DNA from: JAWKTV01 sp041398905
GTDB taxonomy: Bacteria > Planctomycetota > Planctomycetia > Planctomycetales > Planctomycetaceae
DNA: 64,000 nucleotides
NCBI GenBank assembly: GCA_041398905.1
Contig: JAWKTV010000001.1
Span: forward strand, 496,001 to 560,000
Direction: 5' to 3'
Shown: positions 48,518-58,404 of the stretch, one piece after another
Layout of the letters: each line of letters opens with the position of its first letter
How positions within the stretch are numbered: position 1 is the stretch's first letter
Notes under the pieces: model-generated
The model's input: only the letters and a program-made list of their open reading frames with translations
What the model was told of the DNA's origin: nothing
Databases searched by the model: none
Position numbers and translations under genes: made by a program

Positions 48518-48793
48518 TCACCCTAAGACAATCTTGAACAGGCCGAAGAGAATACATCCGGCACCTGCCACAATGCGGACGATCGCAAGGGTCTTGGCCG
48601 TGTTGCCGGTTGTGGCTTTGCCACGTTTGCTGTAGGCGACGCCCGTTGATAGCTCGTACAGCCCCCAACCTCCGACAGCAGCCCCGATCGCAAGGAAGAT
48701 TAGCCCGAGGACCACTGGGTTCTGAGAGAGCCATTTGTTGATTTCTTCGTTTCTCTCGGCAAGCAAGAATAGGCCGTCGATCGGTTTTTCCAT
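48518..48793 (-). CDS. Small two-helix membrane protein
   Basis: 91 residues from the ATG at 48793, preceded by GGAG nine bases upstream. A charged N-terminus (LLAERNEEINKWLSQNP) is followed by helix VLGLIFLAIGAAVGGWGLYE, a polar loop and helix TLAIVRIVAGAGCILFGLFK. No family is recognised. Single gene, flanked by apparently decayed sequence on both sides. Confidence 0.65.
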   Translation of the reverse strand: MEKPIDGLFLLAERNEEINKWLSQNPVVLGLIFLAIGAAVGGWGLYELSTGVAYSKRGKATTGNTAKTLAIVRIVAGAGCILFGLFKIVLG

Positions 48794-49156
48794 GTGTTCA
48801 TCTCCAAGGGATACGACAACACCTCGCTCATAGTAGCCTTCTGACGGCAAGGATCCCATGGCTGTGTCTGTACCGCCAATCGGAGCCAACCGAACTCACG
48901 CAGTGCGTTCTGGGATCGAGCGTGTCGCTTTCCTGATCCGCACGGCAGGGCGGACGGGATTGCTCAGCAGGGCTGGAGCGATCGACGGGAGGGAAGTGAC
49001 GGAATGTGAGCGCGGCATGGAAGACATCCGCGACGACAACGGAGAACATCTCCATTTGTGGCTGGGGTACCGCTCCCCGGCGAAGTTCGAACGTCAAATG
49101 GCCTTTGGAAGTTGGGCACATGGGGTGTCCGCTCAAGCGAAAGCACTCACTCTCCC
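48794..49156. other. Gene-free interval, 363 bp
   Basis: Between the small membrane protein and thiG, no intact gene is visible. It contains only the possible IS3-type transposase tail at about 49000-49130; the first 200 bases show nothing recognisable. Confidence 0.5.
49000..49130 (+). pseudogene. Possible IS3-family transposase C-terminal remnant
   Basis: One frame reads HLHLWLGYRSPAKFERQMA. The LGYRSPxxFE motif is the usual C-terminus of IS3-family OrfB transposases. No other transposase motif or inverted repeat is nearby, so this is a short relic or chance resemblance. Confidence 0.3.
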
Positions 49157-50005
49157 TCACCGGCCAACGATGCCCGTCTCGGGGCTGGACGCGGTCGCGT
49201 AGAGTTTCTTCGGAATGCGGCCCGCGTGGAATGCCGCGTAGCCGGCGCGGCAGGCGTCACGCATCGCTGCGGCCATCAGCAGCGGATCGCAGGCGGCGGC
49301 GATGCCCGTGTTCAGCAGCACAGCGTCGCAGCCCAGCTCCATGGCGATGGCCACGTCGCTCGCCGTCCCCACACCGGCATCGACGATCACGGGGTATTCC
49401 GGGTCGTCTTCCTTCAGGTACTCCAGGCAGATGCGAATGTTGTTCGCGTTCAGGATCCCCTGACCGCTGCCAATTGGACTACCGGCCGGCATGACCGAGG
49501 TTGCTCCGGCTTCCTTGAGCCTGCGCGCGGTGATCGGATCGTCGGTCGAGTAGCACAGTACTTGAAGGCCGTCCGCGACCAACTGCTTCGTCGCCTCCAG
49601 TGTGGCGACCGGGTCGGGCAACAGCGTCTTCTTGTCTCCCAGCACCTCGAGCTTCACCCAGTCGGCTCCGGGGTTTTCCAGCCCCAGCAGGATCTCCCGA
49701 CCGAGCCGCGCCACCCGCACGGCATCCTCCGCCGTGAAGCAGCCGGCCGTGTTTGGGAGAATCGTGTACTTCGATAGATCGATGAAGTCGAGGATGTTGC
49801 GACCGTCTTGGTCGACCAGCCGCTCCCGACGCACCGCCACCGTGATGACCTCCGCCCCGCTGACCCGCAGACAGTCCTGCATCTGCTCGAACGTGGTATA
49901 CTTCCCGGTGCCGACGATCAGGCGGGAGGTCAGCGTGTGGGAGCCCAATTGCCAGGAGTCGCGGGACGGCGAACCCGACGGGGCGGCGGCGGAAGCAGTG
50001 GTCAT
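49157..50005 (-). CDS. thiG: Thiazole synthase
   Basis: 282 residues from the ATG at 50005. Builds the thiazole ring of thiamine from deoxyxylulose phosphate, dehydroglycine and ThiS thiocarboxylate. Typical motifs: SRLIVGTGKYTTFEQM, LPNTAGCFTAEDAVRVARL, WVKLEVLGDKKTLLPDP, MPAGSPIGSGQGI, VIVDAGVGTASDVAIAMELG and VLLNTGIAAA. Length is slightly above the family norm through a Ser/Ala-rich N-terminus. No thiS or other thi gene is adjacent and no TPP riboswitch is seen upstream. Confidence 0.96.
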   Translation of the reverse strand: MTTASAAAPSGSPSRDSWQLGSHTLTSRLIVGTGKYTTFEQMQDCLRVSGAEVITVAVRRERLVDQDGRNILDFIDLSKYTILPNTAGCFTAEDAVRVARLGREILLGLENPGADWVKLEVLGDKKTLLPDPVATLEATKQLVADGLQVLCYSTDDPITARRLKEAGATSVMPAGSPIGSGQGILNANNIRICLEYLKEDDPEYPVIVDAGVGTASDVAIAMELGCDAVLLNTGIAAACDPLLMAAAMRDACRAGYAAFHAGRIPKKLYATASSPETGIVGR

Positions 50006-50085
50006 CGGCACGGGCACAGCAAGAGTCACGTAGAGGTTGAGCCGGCATTGTAGGTCGTGCGGCTTCGGGTTTCGACGGATTGTCG

Positions 50086-50107
50086 AATTCCCCGCCGCGC
50101 GGGAATT
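50086..50107. repeat. Short palindrome between divergent thiG and RluA-type gene
   Basis: AATTCCC (50086-50092) and GGGAATT (50101-50107) are separated by eight GC-rich bases. The location between two divergent starts (50005 and 50133) fits an operator or leader hairpin. Confidence 0.4.
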
Positions 50108-50132
50108 GAGCAACGATTCAGGCAGTGGGAAC

Positions 50133-51074
50133 ATGGGATTGCGACACGATCAATGGTCCGTCACCGAGGCCGACGCCGGCCGCGTGGACCGGTTCATCAA
50201 GCATGCCAGCGGCCGAAGCTGGAACGATATCCGCGGCCTGTTCCACTGGCGGTGCGTCACCATCAATGACGCGGTCGTCACGCAGCTTGAGCAACCGCTG
50301 GTGGCTGGCGACCGGGTGCAACTTCGGCACGACCCGGCCCAGAAGTACCACGCCCCCCCGGAGCAGCGGACCCACGCCAGCCTCCGCATCGTGCATGAGG
50401 ACGCCCACATTCTCGTCGTCGACAAGCCCGCCCCGCTCCTCTCCATCGCCACCGACCGTGGCGACCAGCACACGCTGGAAAGCATGGTGACCCGACACCT
50501 CCGCCACCGCGACCCCCGCGCCGCCGCCGGCATCGTTCACCGGCTCGATCGTGAGGTCTCCGGCCTGCTGGTGGTAGCCACCAGTCGCGCGACCGCACGG
50601 GACTTGCAGCAGCAGTTTCGTGCGCACAAGCCCTTGCGCGAGTACACCGCGATCGTGGCTGGCAAAGTCCGTGACGAACGGGGCACCATCGCCAGCCGGC
50701 TCGGCACCACCAGGAGCCTGCAACGGTATTCCGTCGGCGATGAAGAAGAAGGGCAGGACGCCACGACGCACTACGAAGTCCGGCAGCGGCTGTTCGGAGC
50801 GACGCTGTTGAAGGTCACGCTCGAAACCGGCCGGCGCAACCAGATCCGTGTCCATCTCTCAGAAGCCGGCCACCCGGTGCTCGGTGACGAACGTTACTCG
50901 CCGGACGAAGCAAAACACCGGCACTGGAAGCTTCGTCGGCTGGCGCTGCACGCCAACCGGCTCGGCTTCGCCCACCCGGTCAGCGGCGAGCCACTGGAGT
51001 TTGAGTCCGCCCCGCCCCCGGAATTCGGCCACTTTATCCACAACAGCACGCTCCGCCCTCCGTCGGGTCGCTGA
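50133..51074 (+). CDS. RluA-type RNA pseudouridine synthase
   Basis: 313 residues from the ATG at 50133. An N-terminal S4-like RNA-binding segment (RVDRFIKHASGRSWNDIRGL) is followed by the catalytic domain with GIVHRLDREVSGLLVVATSR, whose Asp is the nucleophile, and LETGRRNQIRVHLSEAGHPV plus LGDERYS. It isomerises uridines in ribosomal or transfer RNA; which positions cannot be told from sequence alone. Cytoplasmic. Confidence 0.94.
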   Translation: MGLRHDQWSVTEADAGRVDRFIKHASGRSWNDIRGLFHWRCVTINDAVVTQLEQPLVAGDRVQLRHDPAQKYHAPPEQRTHASLRIVHEDAHILVVDKPAPLLSIATDRGDQHTLESMVTRHLRHRDPRAAAGIVHRLDREVSGLLVVATSRATARDLQQQFRAHKPLREYTAIVAGKVRDERGTIASRLGTTRSLQRYSVGDEEEGQDATTHYEVRQRLFGATLLKVTLETGRRNQIRVHLSEAGHPVLGDERYSPDEAKHRHWKLRRLALHANRLGFAHPVSGEPLEFESAPPPEFGHFIHNSTLRPPSGR

Positions 51075-51103
51075 CGGTTGTCGAGCGCCAGATTTTCAAA
51101 CGG

Positions 51104-51544
51104 CTACCGACTGACAACCACGATCGGGCCTTGGGACGGGACCGCCCAACGCCAGGGCTCCACGGGCGTGCGCGAGGCCGTGCTGTCACTGGTCGCCGGC
51201 GTCGCGTGCTCATGCGCTTCCCGGCAGCCTGGGCAATGCTGCAAGTGCGACGCGATGCGAGCCGTCAACTCGTCGTTCAGCTCACCAGCGTCGAATGCCG
51301 CAAACATCTGCCGGACTTCGCGGCAGCTCAGGTCGGTGATGACGTCACCAGACGGCAACAGCCCCGCCACCGTGAACCAGCCAGCACCGATCAGCAACGC
51401 GACGACTGACGCGAGCGCACTCGCCTTGAGCCACTGCGCCCGCTGACGCCGCTTTCTCAGCGACATCACCAGTCCGCTCAATTCGCCCGGAGGACATTGC
51501 TGCCAGTCATCGACTGGTCGACGCTGTTCATCGGAGATCCCCAT
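51104..51544 (-). CDS. Membrane protein with ZAS-like zinc finger after the helix
   Basis: 146 residues from the ATG at 51544. A short charged N-terminus precedes one transmembrane helix (ALASVVALLIGAGWFTVAGLL), and a zinc-finger-like part follows it: CREVRQMFAAFDAGEL, then HLQHCPGCREAHEH (HxxCxxC-like core). In normal anti-sigma factors the zinc finger precedes the helix and is cytoplasmic. No sigma gene is adjacent. It may be an anti-sigma relative with reversed topology or an unrelated zinc protein. Confidence 0.7.
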   Translation of the reverse strand: MGISDEQRRPVDDWQQCPPGELSGLVMSLRKRRQRAQWLKASALASVVALLIGAGWFTVAGLLPSGDVITDLSCREVRQMFAAFDAGELNDELTARIASHLQHCPGCREAHEHATPATSDSTASRTPVEPWRWAVPSQGPIVVVSR

Positions 51545-51796
51545 TGACTTTACTCCTCGACACGACTTCACCAGGAAAACGCCAGCCCACTCCACTTGAA
51601 GTCTGCATGCGAACTCTGGCGGCGTCGATCCGCCTGCGGGCACCAGGCCTCTTGAGGCCGATCAGGCGGCGAACTCAACCAGATTCAGACCCTCACGCAT
51701 CGAGTATCGTCCATTGCTCGACCGGAGACTGTGAACAGGCTAACAACCTGCAGATTTTGGGAATCCCCGACCTCGCGTGAGTCAGCGGAAACGTCG

Positions 51797-52552
51797 TCAG
51801 GGAGGCTGCCCGGCGGGGCGCGGGGACTCCGCCCGGGGGCTGGGAGCCGGGGCGATCTCGGGCACGGCCACGTCCACACTGCGGGCCAGGCTGGCGACTT
51901 GCTTGAGGATGACCCGTCGCCGCTCGATGGTCAGGCTCCCCTCGTTGCGCAGCTCGTTAAGCACCACCGTGACGGTTTCGCGCGTGCTGCCGATGATGCT
52001 CGCCAGGTCCTGATGCGACAGCCGCACCCCCAGTTCGACGCCGTCCGCGCGGCGTTTGCCGTACTTCTCTGCCAGTTCCAGCAGCAGGCCGACGAGTCGA
52101 TCGCGATTGGAGCGAAACAGCAAGGACTTCAGCCGTCGCTCGATGCGCCGCCGACGCAGCCCGACGAGCCGCGTCACGCCCAGCGCGAGGTCCGGCTGGC
52201 TCGCCATCAGATCGCGCACAATCTCGCGCGGCAGCCGCAGCAGGCTGCTCGACTCCATCGCTTCGGCGTATTCCTCGCGCGGCGTGCCGTCCAGCAACGC
52301 CAATTCGCCGAACAGTTCACCGGCATCGATTAAGGCGAGTACGGCCTGCTTCCCTTCGGGCGTGATGTGAAACAGCTTCACCCGACCGGTCAGCACCAGG
52401 TAGACGGAGTCCGCCGCTTCCTGCGGCATGTAGACCACGCCGCCGCGGGCGATCTTCCGGTACCTCGCTTCTCGTTCGAGGCGGGCGATCACGGCCTCGT
52501 CGAGTCTCTCGAACAGTTCGGAGTTCTTGAGATACCAAAGTCGCTCGTCCAT
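51797..52552 (-). CDS. Crp/Fnr family transcription regulator
   Basis: 251 residues. The cyclic-nucleotide-binding-like domain reads VYLVLTGRVKLFHITPEGKQ and IDAGELFGELALLDGTPREE. The C-terminal winged helix reads LSHQDLASIIGSTRETVTVV, typical of Crp-Fnr DNA recognition. Fnr-type cysteine clusters are absent, so it is not an oxygen-sensing Fe-S regulator. A Pro/Ala-rich tail of about 25 residues extends beyond the domain. It is divergent from the lipoprotein gene at 52761, with tandem repeats between them. Confidence 0.93.
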   Translation of the reverse strand: MDERLWYLKNSELFERLDEAVIARLEREARYRKIARGGVVYMPQEAADSVYLVLTGRVKLFHITPEGKQAVLALIDAGELFGELALLDGTPREEYAEAMESSSLLRLPREIVRDLMASQPDLALGVTRLVGLRRRRIERRLKSLLFRSNRDRLVGLLLELAEKYGKRRADGVELGVRLSHQDLASIIGSTRETVTVVLNELRNEGSLTIERRRVILKQVASLARSVDVAVPEIAPAPSPRAESPRPAGQPP

Positions 52553-52608
52553 CCCGGCCTCGATGTTCGTGTGTCAACTTCAGCCTACGCGTTCCGCGCC
52601 CGCCGGGC

Positions 52609-52659
52609 AATGCCTGCCTATGTGTGCCTGCCGATATGTGCCTGCCGATATGTGCCTGC
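52609..52659. repeat. Tandem 14-bp repeats, about 3.6 copies
   Basis: The unit TGTGCCTGCCGATA occurs exactly at 52623-52636 and 52637-52650, with a partial copy at 52651-52659 and a degenerate one (10 of 14) at 52609-52622. The repeats lie in the 208-bp intergenic region between the divergent Crp/Fnr regulator and lipoprotein genes, so they could be an iterated binding site. Confidence 0.75.
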
Positions 52660-52760
52660 AAACTGTGGCTCGTCGGCATTCGCTGATATGCTGTGAGTGT
52701 GCCGCGTCGATGGTCGATGGCGGCATTCATGGCGAGACTCAACGGAACAGGTGGGGCAAA

Positions 52761-53210
52761 GTGATCATTTTGAACCTGAAGCGGCTGTGTCACGGGCTGG
52801 CGTGTGGGGTGTTGGTGAGTGCTGCGCTCGGTTGTGGCGGAGGTGCCACAGACACCCCGGAACTCGGTGAGGTGTCGGGCGTCGTCACCCTGGATGGGGC
52901 GGCGCTCGAAGGCGCGACCATCACTTTTCAGCCGGAGGAAGGGCGCGCATCGATCGGCGTCAGCGATGCATCAGGCGCTTACACGCTCGTGTATACGGAC
53001 GAACTGAACGGCGCGAAAGTCGGCAGGCACACCGTGACAATTACGACCGCCCGCGACCGCAGCGGCGGCGAAGGCGACCAGCCGCTCGTCGAGAGCCGCA
53101 AGGAACTTCTCCCAGCGATCTACCACTCGGCCACCAACCTGCAGGAGGAAGTGAAGGCGGGTTCACAAGAGATCAATTTCACTCTGCAGTCCACCGCGCC
53201 GTCGGCATAG
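52761..53210 (+). CDS. Lipoprotein, carboxypeptidase-regulatory-like
   Basis: 149 residues with GTG start at 52761 (a TTG nine bases later is also possible). The signal peptide contains LVSAALGC, lipobox Cys25. The mature part has GVVTLDGAALEGATITFQPE, SDASGAYTLVYTDELNGAKV and GRHTVTITTA, the same small beta-sandwich domain as the lipoproteins at 30301 and 30969. It faces the DUF1559 gene at 53409 convergently, unlike the other two pairs, where the genes are co-directional. Confidence 0.85.
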   Translation: MIILNLKRLCHGLACGVLVSAALGCGGGATDTPELGEVSGVVTLDGAALEGATITFQPEEGRASIGVSDASGAYTLVYTDELNGAKVGRHTVTITTARDRSGGEGDQPLVESRKELLPAIYHSATNLQEEVKAGSQEINFTLQSTAPSA

Positions 53211-53297
53211 CCGCAGCGAGTCTCTGTTCTCAGCAGAGTCCACGGTTTTTCGCCGGGACTACGGTGGTCGAGTGACCGCATTGCCAGTCATCAACAG

Positions 53298-53336
53298 AAA
53301 AGAGCCGTCGACAGGGCGTCCCGTCGGCGGCTCTTT
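53298..53336. terminator. Terminator between convergent lipoprotein and DUF1559 genes
   Basis: AAAGAGCCG-CGAC and GTCG-CGGCTCTTT arms with one unpaired position on each side form a stem of about 13 bp. On the minus strand the stem is followed by TTTTC, so it best serves the DUF1559 gene; it also stops the lipoprotein transcript. Confidence 0.7.
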
Positions 53337-53408
53337 CGAGTTCGTCAGTCTGGCCGGGCCAATGGTCCGCCCCCATGTGAGCTGCACACCCAATCGGGCA
53401 TGACGAGC

Positions 53409-54422
53409 TTACGGAATCGCGACCGGGAGGCCGTCATCGATACCGGCCATTGCTTCCAGCACGCTGTCCATCGCGGTCGTCGCGAAGTTGCAGTCAACGT
53501 TCTCGCTGATAAACGTGACCTTCGCATCACCCAGGCAGAACTGTGCGCCACCTGGATGCAGGCTGCTGTAGGCGGCGCTGCGTTCAGTGTTCACCCCCGT
53601 GAGCACCGGGTTGATTGAGTACTTGGTCGTGCCGGCGATCGTCATCAGCCCCTGGTTGTGAGCCACGCTGGCGTCCTGTGCCGAGGGGCCGTTGCCGTCC
53701 GCGTCGCGAACGGCGAACAACGTTGCGGCCGAGTTGCGAATTCCCCCGCGAGACCACGCTCGTTCGCCCGCGATGATGCAGTTGCTGGATCCGTCCACCA
53801 TGTCGCGGAACTGGGTGTTGCTGTCGCGAAAGAACGCACCGACGGCACCCGATGTCGCATTGTTGCCACTCGTCGCCTTCCGCTGACGAACGTTCTGCGT
53901 GTGGTTGGAAACGACGTAGTTCGCCAGCGCGAGTCCCACGTTGGTTCCACCCGACGTCGTACCTGCGACAATCGCGTAGCCCGGATCGGTGCCGGCCACG
54001 TGCGCCTCGGGGCCAGTTGACGACGGGCAGCGGAACATCGCGATCCCGGTCTGCATTTCCCGTTGACGGACCGCGATGGCCGGGCTGGCGTTGGTCCGAC
54101 CGACGTCCAGGAGGTCATACAGCGGTTTCTGCTCGACAAACGGCAGGAGCATCGCCGACCAGGCCCAGTGCCCCATGTTGTCCTGGATGCCACCCGCCGT
54201 TCCGCGCTGATCCACATAGCCGGGCGGAAAAAGCTTAAAGGCACTCTCGTAGTCGTGGATCGCGACGCCGAGGTTGTGCAGGTGGTCCTGGCACTGGCTC
54301 TTGCGGGCCGCCTCCCGCACCTGCTGCACCGCCGGCAGCAGCAAAGCCACAAGAATGGCGATGATCGCGATCACCACCAGTAGTTCGATCAGGGTAAACC
54401 CATGCCGAAGTTTCGGTCGCAT
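53409..54422 (-). CDS. DUF1559 prepilin-like protein
   Basis: 337 residues from the ATG at 54422, preceded by AAGGAA. The leader MRPKLRHGFTLIELLVVIAI and then ALLLPAVQQVREAARKSQCQ are intact here, giving a reference for the frameshifted copies. LPFVEQKPLYDLL, DGSSNCIIAGERAW and HPGGAQFCLGDAKVTFISEN are present. Expected to be processed by prepilin peptidase and anchored in the membrane. Function of the family is not established. Confidence 0.96.
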   Translation of the reverse strand: MRPKLRHGFTLIELLVVIAIIAILVALLLPAVQQVREAARKSQCQDHLHNLGVAIHDYESAFKLFPPGYVDQRGTAGGIQDNMGHWAWSAMLLPFVEQKPLYDLLDVGRTNASPAIAVRQREMQTGIAMFRCPSSTGPEAHVAGTDPGYAIVAGTTSGGTNVGLALANYVVSNHTQNVRQRKATSGNNATSGAVGAFFRDSNTQFRDMVDGSSNCIIAGERAWSRGGIRNSAATLFAVRDADGNGPSAQDASVAHNQGLMTIAGTTKYSINPVLTGVNTERSAAYSSLHPGGAQFCLGDAKVTFISENVDCNFATTAMDSVLEAMAGIDDGLPVAIP

Positions 54423-54887
54423 TGGAATTCCTTGAGAAGGGAAGTGAGATGAATGCCGCTGTGATACAGACATGCTGGGCCGGTGGGCCCTCCGAATGCG
54501 GCCAGAGAACACAGTCTTTCATCAAAGATGCCGGATCGTCAAGCGATTTTCGGACAATCGTCGACAATACACGACATCGCTTGGCAAACGCGCAGATTGC
54601 GTGATCCGGCCGTTGGGATGCGATCGCGACAGGCCCTGCCCGATCCGAGACCAGCTTCGGCGCGATCGATCTGCCCTCGGCATCACGTTCGGAGCTGCAT
54701 GGTGGACTTATGGGCGAGCTTTCACTGCCTTCACGGTCCGAATTCCGGGAGTGAATGGGCCGCGCACCCTGGCTGGTCCTTGAATCTCGCTCCGCGGTTT
54801 TGATACGGTCACCGCTCAAATGTTCAACCGGAGGCCGCTGGCACGGGCGGCAACCGCAACGATCTCTCTTGAGGATGTCAGACGGCT
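54423..54887. other. Gene-free interval, 465 bp
   Basis: It separates the divergent DUF1559 gene and the isocitrate dehydrogenase gene. No protein-like frame, repeat or strong promoter hexamer pair is visible. A GAGG sequence lies 14 bases upstream of the dehydrogenase ATG, unusually far for a ribosome binding site. Confidence 0.5.
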
Positions 54888-56069
<1,182 letters not shown>

Positions 56070-56107
56070 CGACCCGTAGTCCGTCACTCAAATCCCTCGA
56101 CGTCCGG

Positions 56108-56150
56108 GCGACCCGGCCGCTGCCCAGCGGCCGGGTCGCTTCGCCTTTAC
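56108..56150 (+). terminator. Strong hairpin terminator of the isocitrate dehydrogenase gene
   Basis: A nearly perfect stem of about 14 bp, GCGACCCGGCCGCTG (56108-56122) and CAGCGGCCGGGTCGC (56125-56139), is followed by TTCGCCTTTA. The T-run is weak but the stem is very stable. Confidence 0.7.
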
Positions 56151-56279
56151 CTCTCGACGATGCTCGGGCGCGACGGCGAAGGTTCACGGGGCAATGCCGC
56201 GCGTCGCGTTTGCATCCTTGTCGACACTCTGGTCGAATAGCCGATCGACCGTCAATTCGTTGGTCAGGGGGAACCGCTC

Positions 56280-58397
56280 ATGTCACGTCTGTCCGGTCTG
56301 ATGTTGATCCTCTCGGTCGGTGCGTGCCTCGTGACCGTCGCGAACGCCGACGATGCCCCCGGCTTCCCCAATCTGCACAAGCAGGACGGCTTCCCCGACT
56401 GGACGACGAGTGTCGCGTTCTCGCCCGATGGCGCGTTGCTGGCCGCAGGCAGTTACGACGTGGTAAGGCTTTGGGATGTCGATAATCAGAAGGCCGTCGC
56501 GGACCTCAAAACGCGGTGCGGCTTCGCCCATGAGCTGCTCTTCTCCCCCGATGGGCAGACGCTGTATGTCGGCGGATACCAGCAGATTCAGGTCTGGAAC
56601 ATCGCCGACAAGAAGAAGCAGGCCACGTGGCGAGGACATCGTGGATACGTGCGGGACATGGTATTTTCCCCAGACGGCACGCAGGTCGCGACGGCTTCGG
56701 AGGACGCGACCGTGCGGATCTGGCAGACGAACGCCGGCGACGCCGACGCGATCGTCCTCGAAACTGGTGAGTTCCCGGTGCTCGGGGTCGCGTGGTCTCC
56801 CGATGGCCAACTGCTCGCCACCGCCGCCGGCGACGAGGCTCGCCTCACCAAGCCGGGCCTTGTGAAGCTCTGGAACGCCAGCGACCGAACACTCGTTCGG
56901 GAGTTGCCTCCGCACAAAATGGTGGCGACCGATGTCGCCTTCAGCCCGGATGGCAAGACGCTGCTCGTCACCGGCTTCGATGAACAGGTCACCTTCTACG
57001 AGGTCGCCAGTGGGCTCGTCACTCGGACCTACGAGGGCTTTAGCCGGCCCACCAACAGCGTCCTCATTTCGCCCGGCGGAGACGTGGCGATCGTCGCCAG
57101 CGGCGGACGCTTCAAGGGCAAGAACGAAGTTCAGATCATCGGCCTTGCGAACGGCGACACGCGGGCCGCTGTCGAGGTGCATGAAGGGCAGGTGACAGGG
57201 ATCGCATACGACTCCGGGCACCGCCGCCTCGCGACCGCCTCGTACGATCAAACCGTCGCCGTGTGGGACTTGTCGTCCCTCATTCTGGCGGCCGAAGTGG
57301 AAGCCACGCCCCTGCCAGCGGAGGAGGTGACCGAAGTCGCACCCGCCTCGGTGCCGGCAACTCCCATCGAGTCCGAGCAGGCGACCGAGACCGAATGCGT
57401 CGACAATCCTACCGCCGAAACTCCACAGGAACGCCCCATGCTTCGCGTCGGCATTATCGGCCTGGACACCTCGCACGCCACGGCTTTCACCAAAGCCCTC
57501 AATGCGGAGCAGCCCGCCGAGGCACTGGTCGGCCTGCGGGTCGTCGCGGCCTACCCGAAGGGCAGCCCCGACATCGAATCGTCGACCAGTCGCGTCCCCG
57601 GCTACACCACGGAAGTCCAGGCGATGGGTGTCGCCATTGTCGACTCGCTCCCTGCGCTGCTCGAACAGGTCGACGTGGTGCTGCTGGAGACGAACGATGG
57701 CCGCCCGCACCTCGAACAGGTGCTCCCCGTCCTCAAGGCCGGCAAACCAGTCTTCGTCGACAAACCGATCGCGGGGTCGCTGGAGGATGCCATTGCGATC
57801 GTCGAAGCGGCCCGGCACTATCAAGTCCCACTCTTCTCGGCATCATCGCTGCGTTGGTTGGGTGAAGCGCAGACGGTACGCGGTGGAGCACACGGAGCGG
57901 TGCTCGGTTGCGACACCTACAGCCCCTGCAGTCTCGAAGCGACTCACCCCGACCTCTACTGGTACGGCATCCACGGCGTGGAAGCGCTGTTCACCGTCAT
58001 GGGAACCGGCTGCGAGTCCGTCACCCGAACCAGCACGGCGGACTTCGATCAGGTGACCGGCGTGTGGGATGGCGGCCGCATCGGCACCTTCCGCGGCCTT
58101 CGTACCGGAGCACGTGGCTACGGCGGCACCGCCTTCACAGAGAAGAAGACCGTCGTGCTCGGTCCCTACCCCGGCTACGGCCCGCTGCTCGAAAGCATCG
58201 CCCACTTCTTCCGCACGGGCGAAGCCCCGGTGTCCGCTGAAGAGACGATCGAGATCTACGCCTTCATGTCAGCCGCGGACCTCAGCAAACAACAGGGCGG
58301 CGTGCCGGTGGACGTGTCGGAAGTGATCGACGCGGCACGCCAGCAGGCGACAAGCAAGCTCCGAGACCTCATTCCGGACTACACCCCCGCGAACTGA
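56280..58397 (+). CDS. Exported WD40 propeller fused to Gfo/Idh/MocA oxidoreductase
   Basis: 705 residues. Signal peptide at 1-24. Residues about 40-350 carry WD40 repeats (FSPDGALLAAGSYDVVRLWD, FSPDGTQVATASEDATVRIW, SPDGQLLATAAGDE, FSPDGKTLLVTGFDEQVTFY). An acidic Pro/Ala/Glu-rich linker (about 350-386) then leads to MLRVGIIGLDTSHATAFTKA, the start of a Gfo/Idh/MocA-like enzyme with DKPIAGSLEDAIAIVEAA. The Met at residue 387 (57438) has AGGA eight bases upstream, so an internal start could also make the enzyme alone. Such a fusion is unusual; no frameshift is needed to join the parts. Confidence 0.85.
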   Translation: MSRLSGLMLILSVGACLVTVANADDAPGFPNLHKQDGFPDWTTSVAFSPDGALLAAGSYDVVRLWDVDNQKAVADLKTRCGFAHELLFSPDGQTLYVGGYQQIQVWNIADKKKQATWRGHRGYVRDMVFSPDGTQVATASEDATVRIWQTNAGDADAIVLETGEFPVLGVAWSPDGQLLATAAGDEARLTKPGLVKLWNASDRTLVRELPPHKMVATDVAFSPDGKTLLVTGFDEQVTFYEVASGLVTRTYEGFSRPTNSVLISPGGDVAIVASGGRFKGKNEVQIIGLANGDTRAAVEVHEGQVTGIAYDSGHRRLATASYDQTVAVWDLSSLILAAEVEATPLPAEEVTEVAPASVPATPIESEQATETECVDNPTAETPQERPMLRVGIIGLDTSHATAFTKALNAEQPAEALVGLRVVAAYPKGSPDIESSTSRVPGYTTEVQAMGVAIVDSLPALLEQVDVVLLETNDGRPHLEQVLPVLKAGKPVFVDKPIAGSLEDAIAIVEAARHYQVPLFSASSLRWLGEAQTVRGGAHGAVLGCDTYSPCSLEATHPDLYWYGIHGVEALFTVMGTGCESVTRTSTADFDQVTGVWDGGRIGTFRGLRTGARGYGGTAFTEKKTVVLGPYPGYGPLLESIAHFFRTGEAPVSAEETIEIYAFMSAADLSKQQGGVPVDVSEVIDAARQQATSKLRDLIPDYTPAN
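57426..57440 (+). promoter_or_regulatory. Internal Shine-Dalgarno-like site in the fusion gene
   Basis: AGGA at 57426-57429 precedes the in-frame ATG at 57438 by eight bases, exactly where the oxidoreductase domain begins. It could allow separate production of an unexported enzyme. Confidence 0.35.
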
Positions 58398-58404
58398 CGT
58401 CAGT

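Noticed and set aside
50006..50132. TPP riboswitch upstream of thiG
   Set aside because: The conserved CTGAGA and ACC core sequences are not present in the intergenic region.
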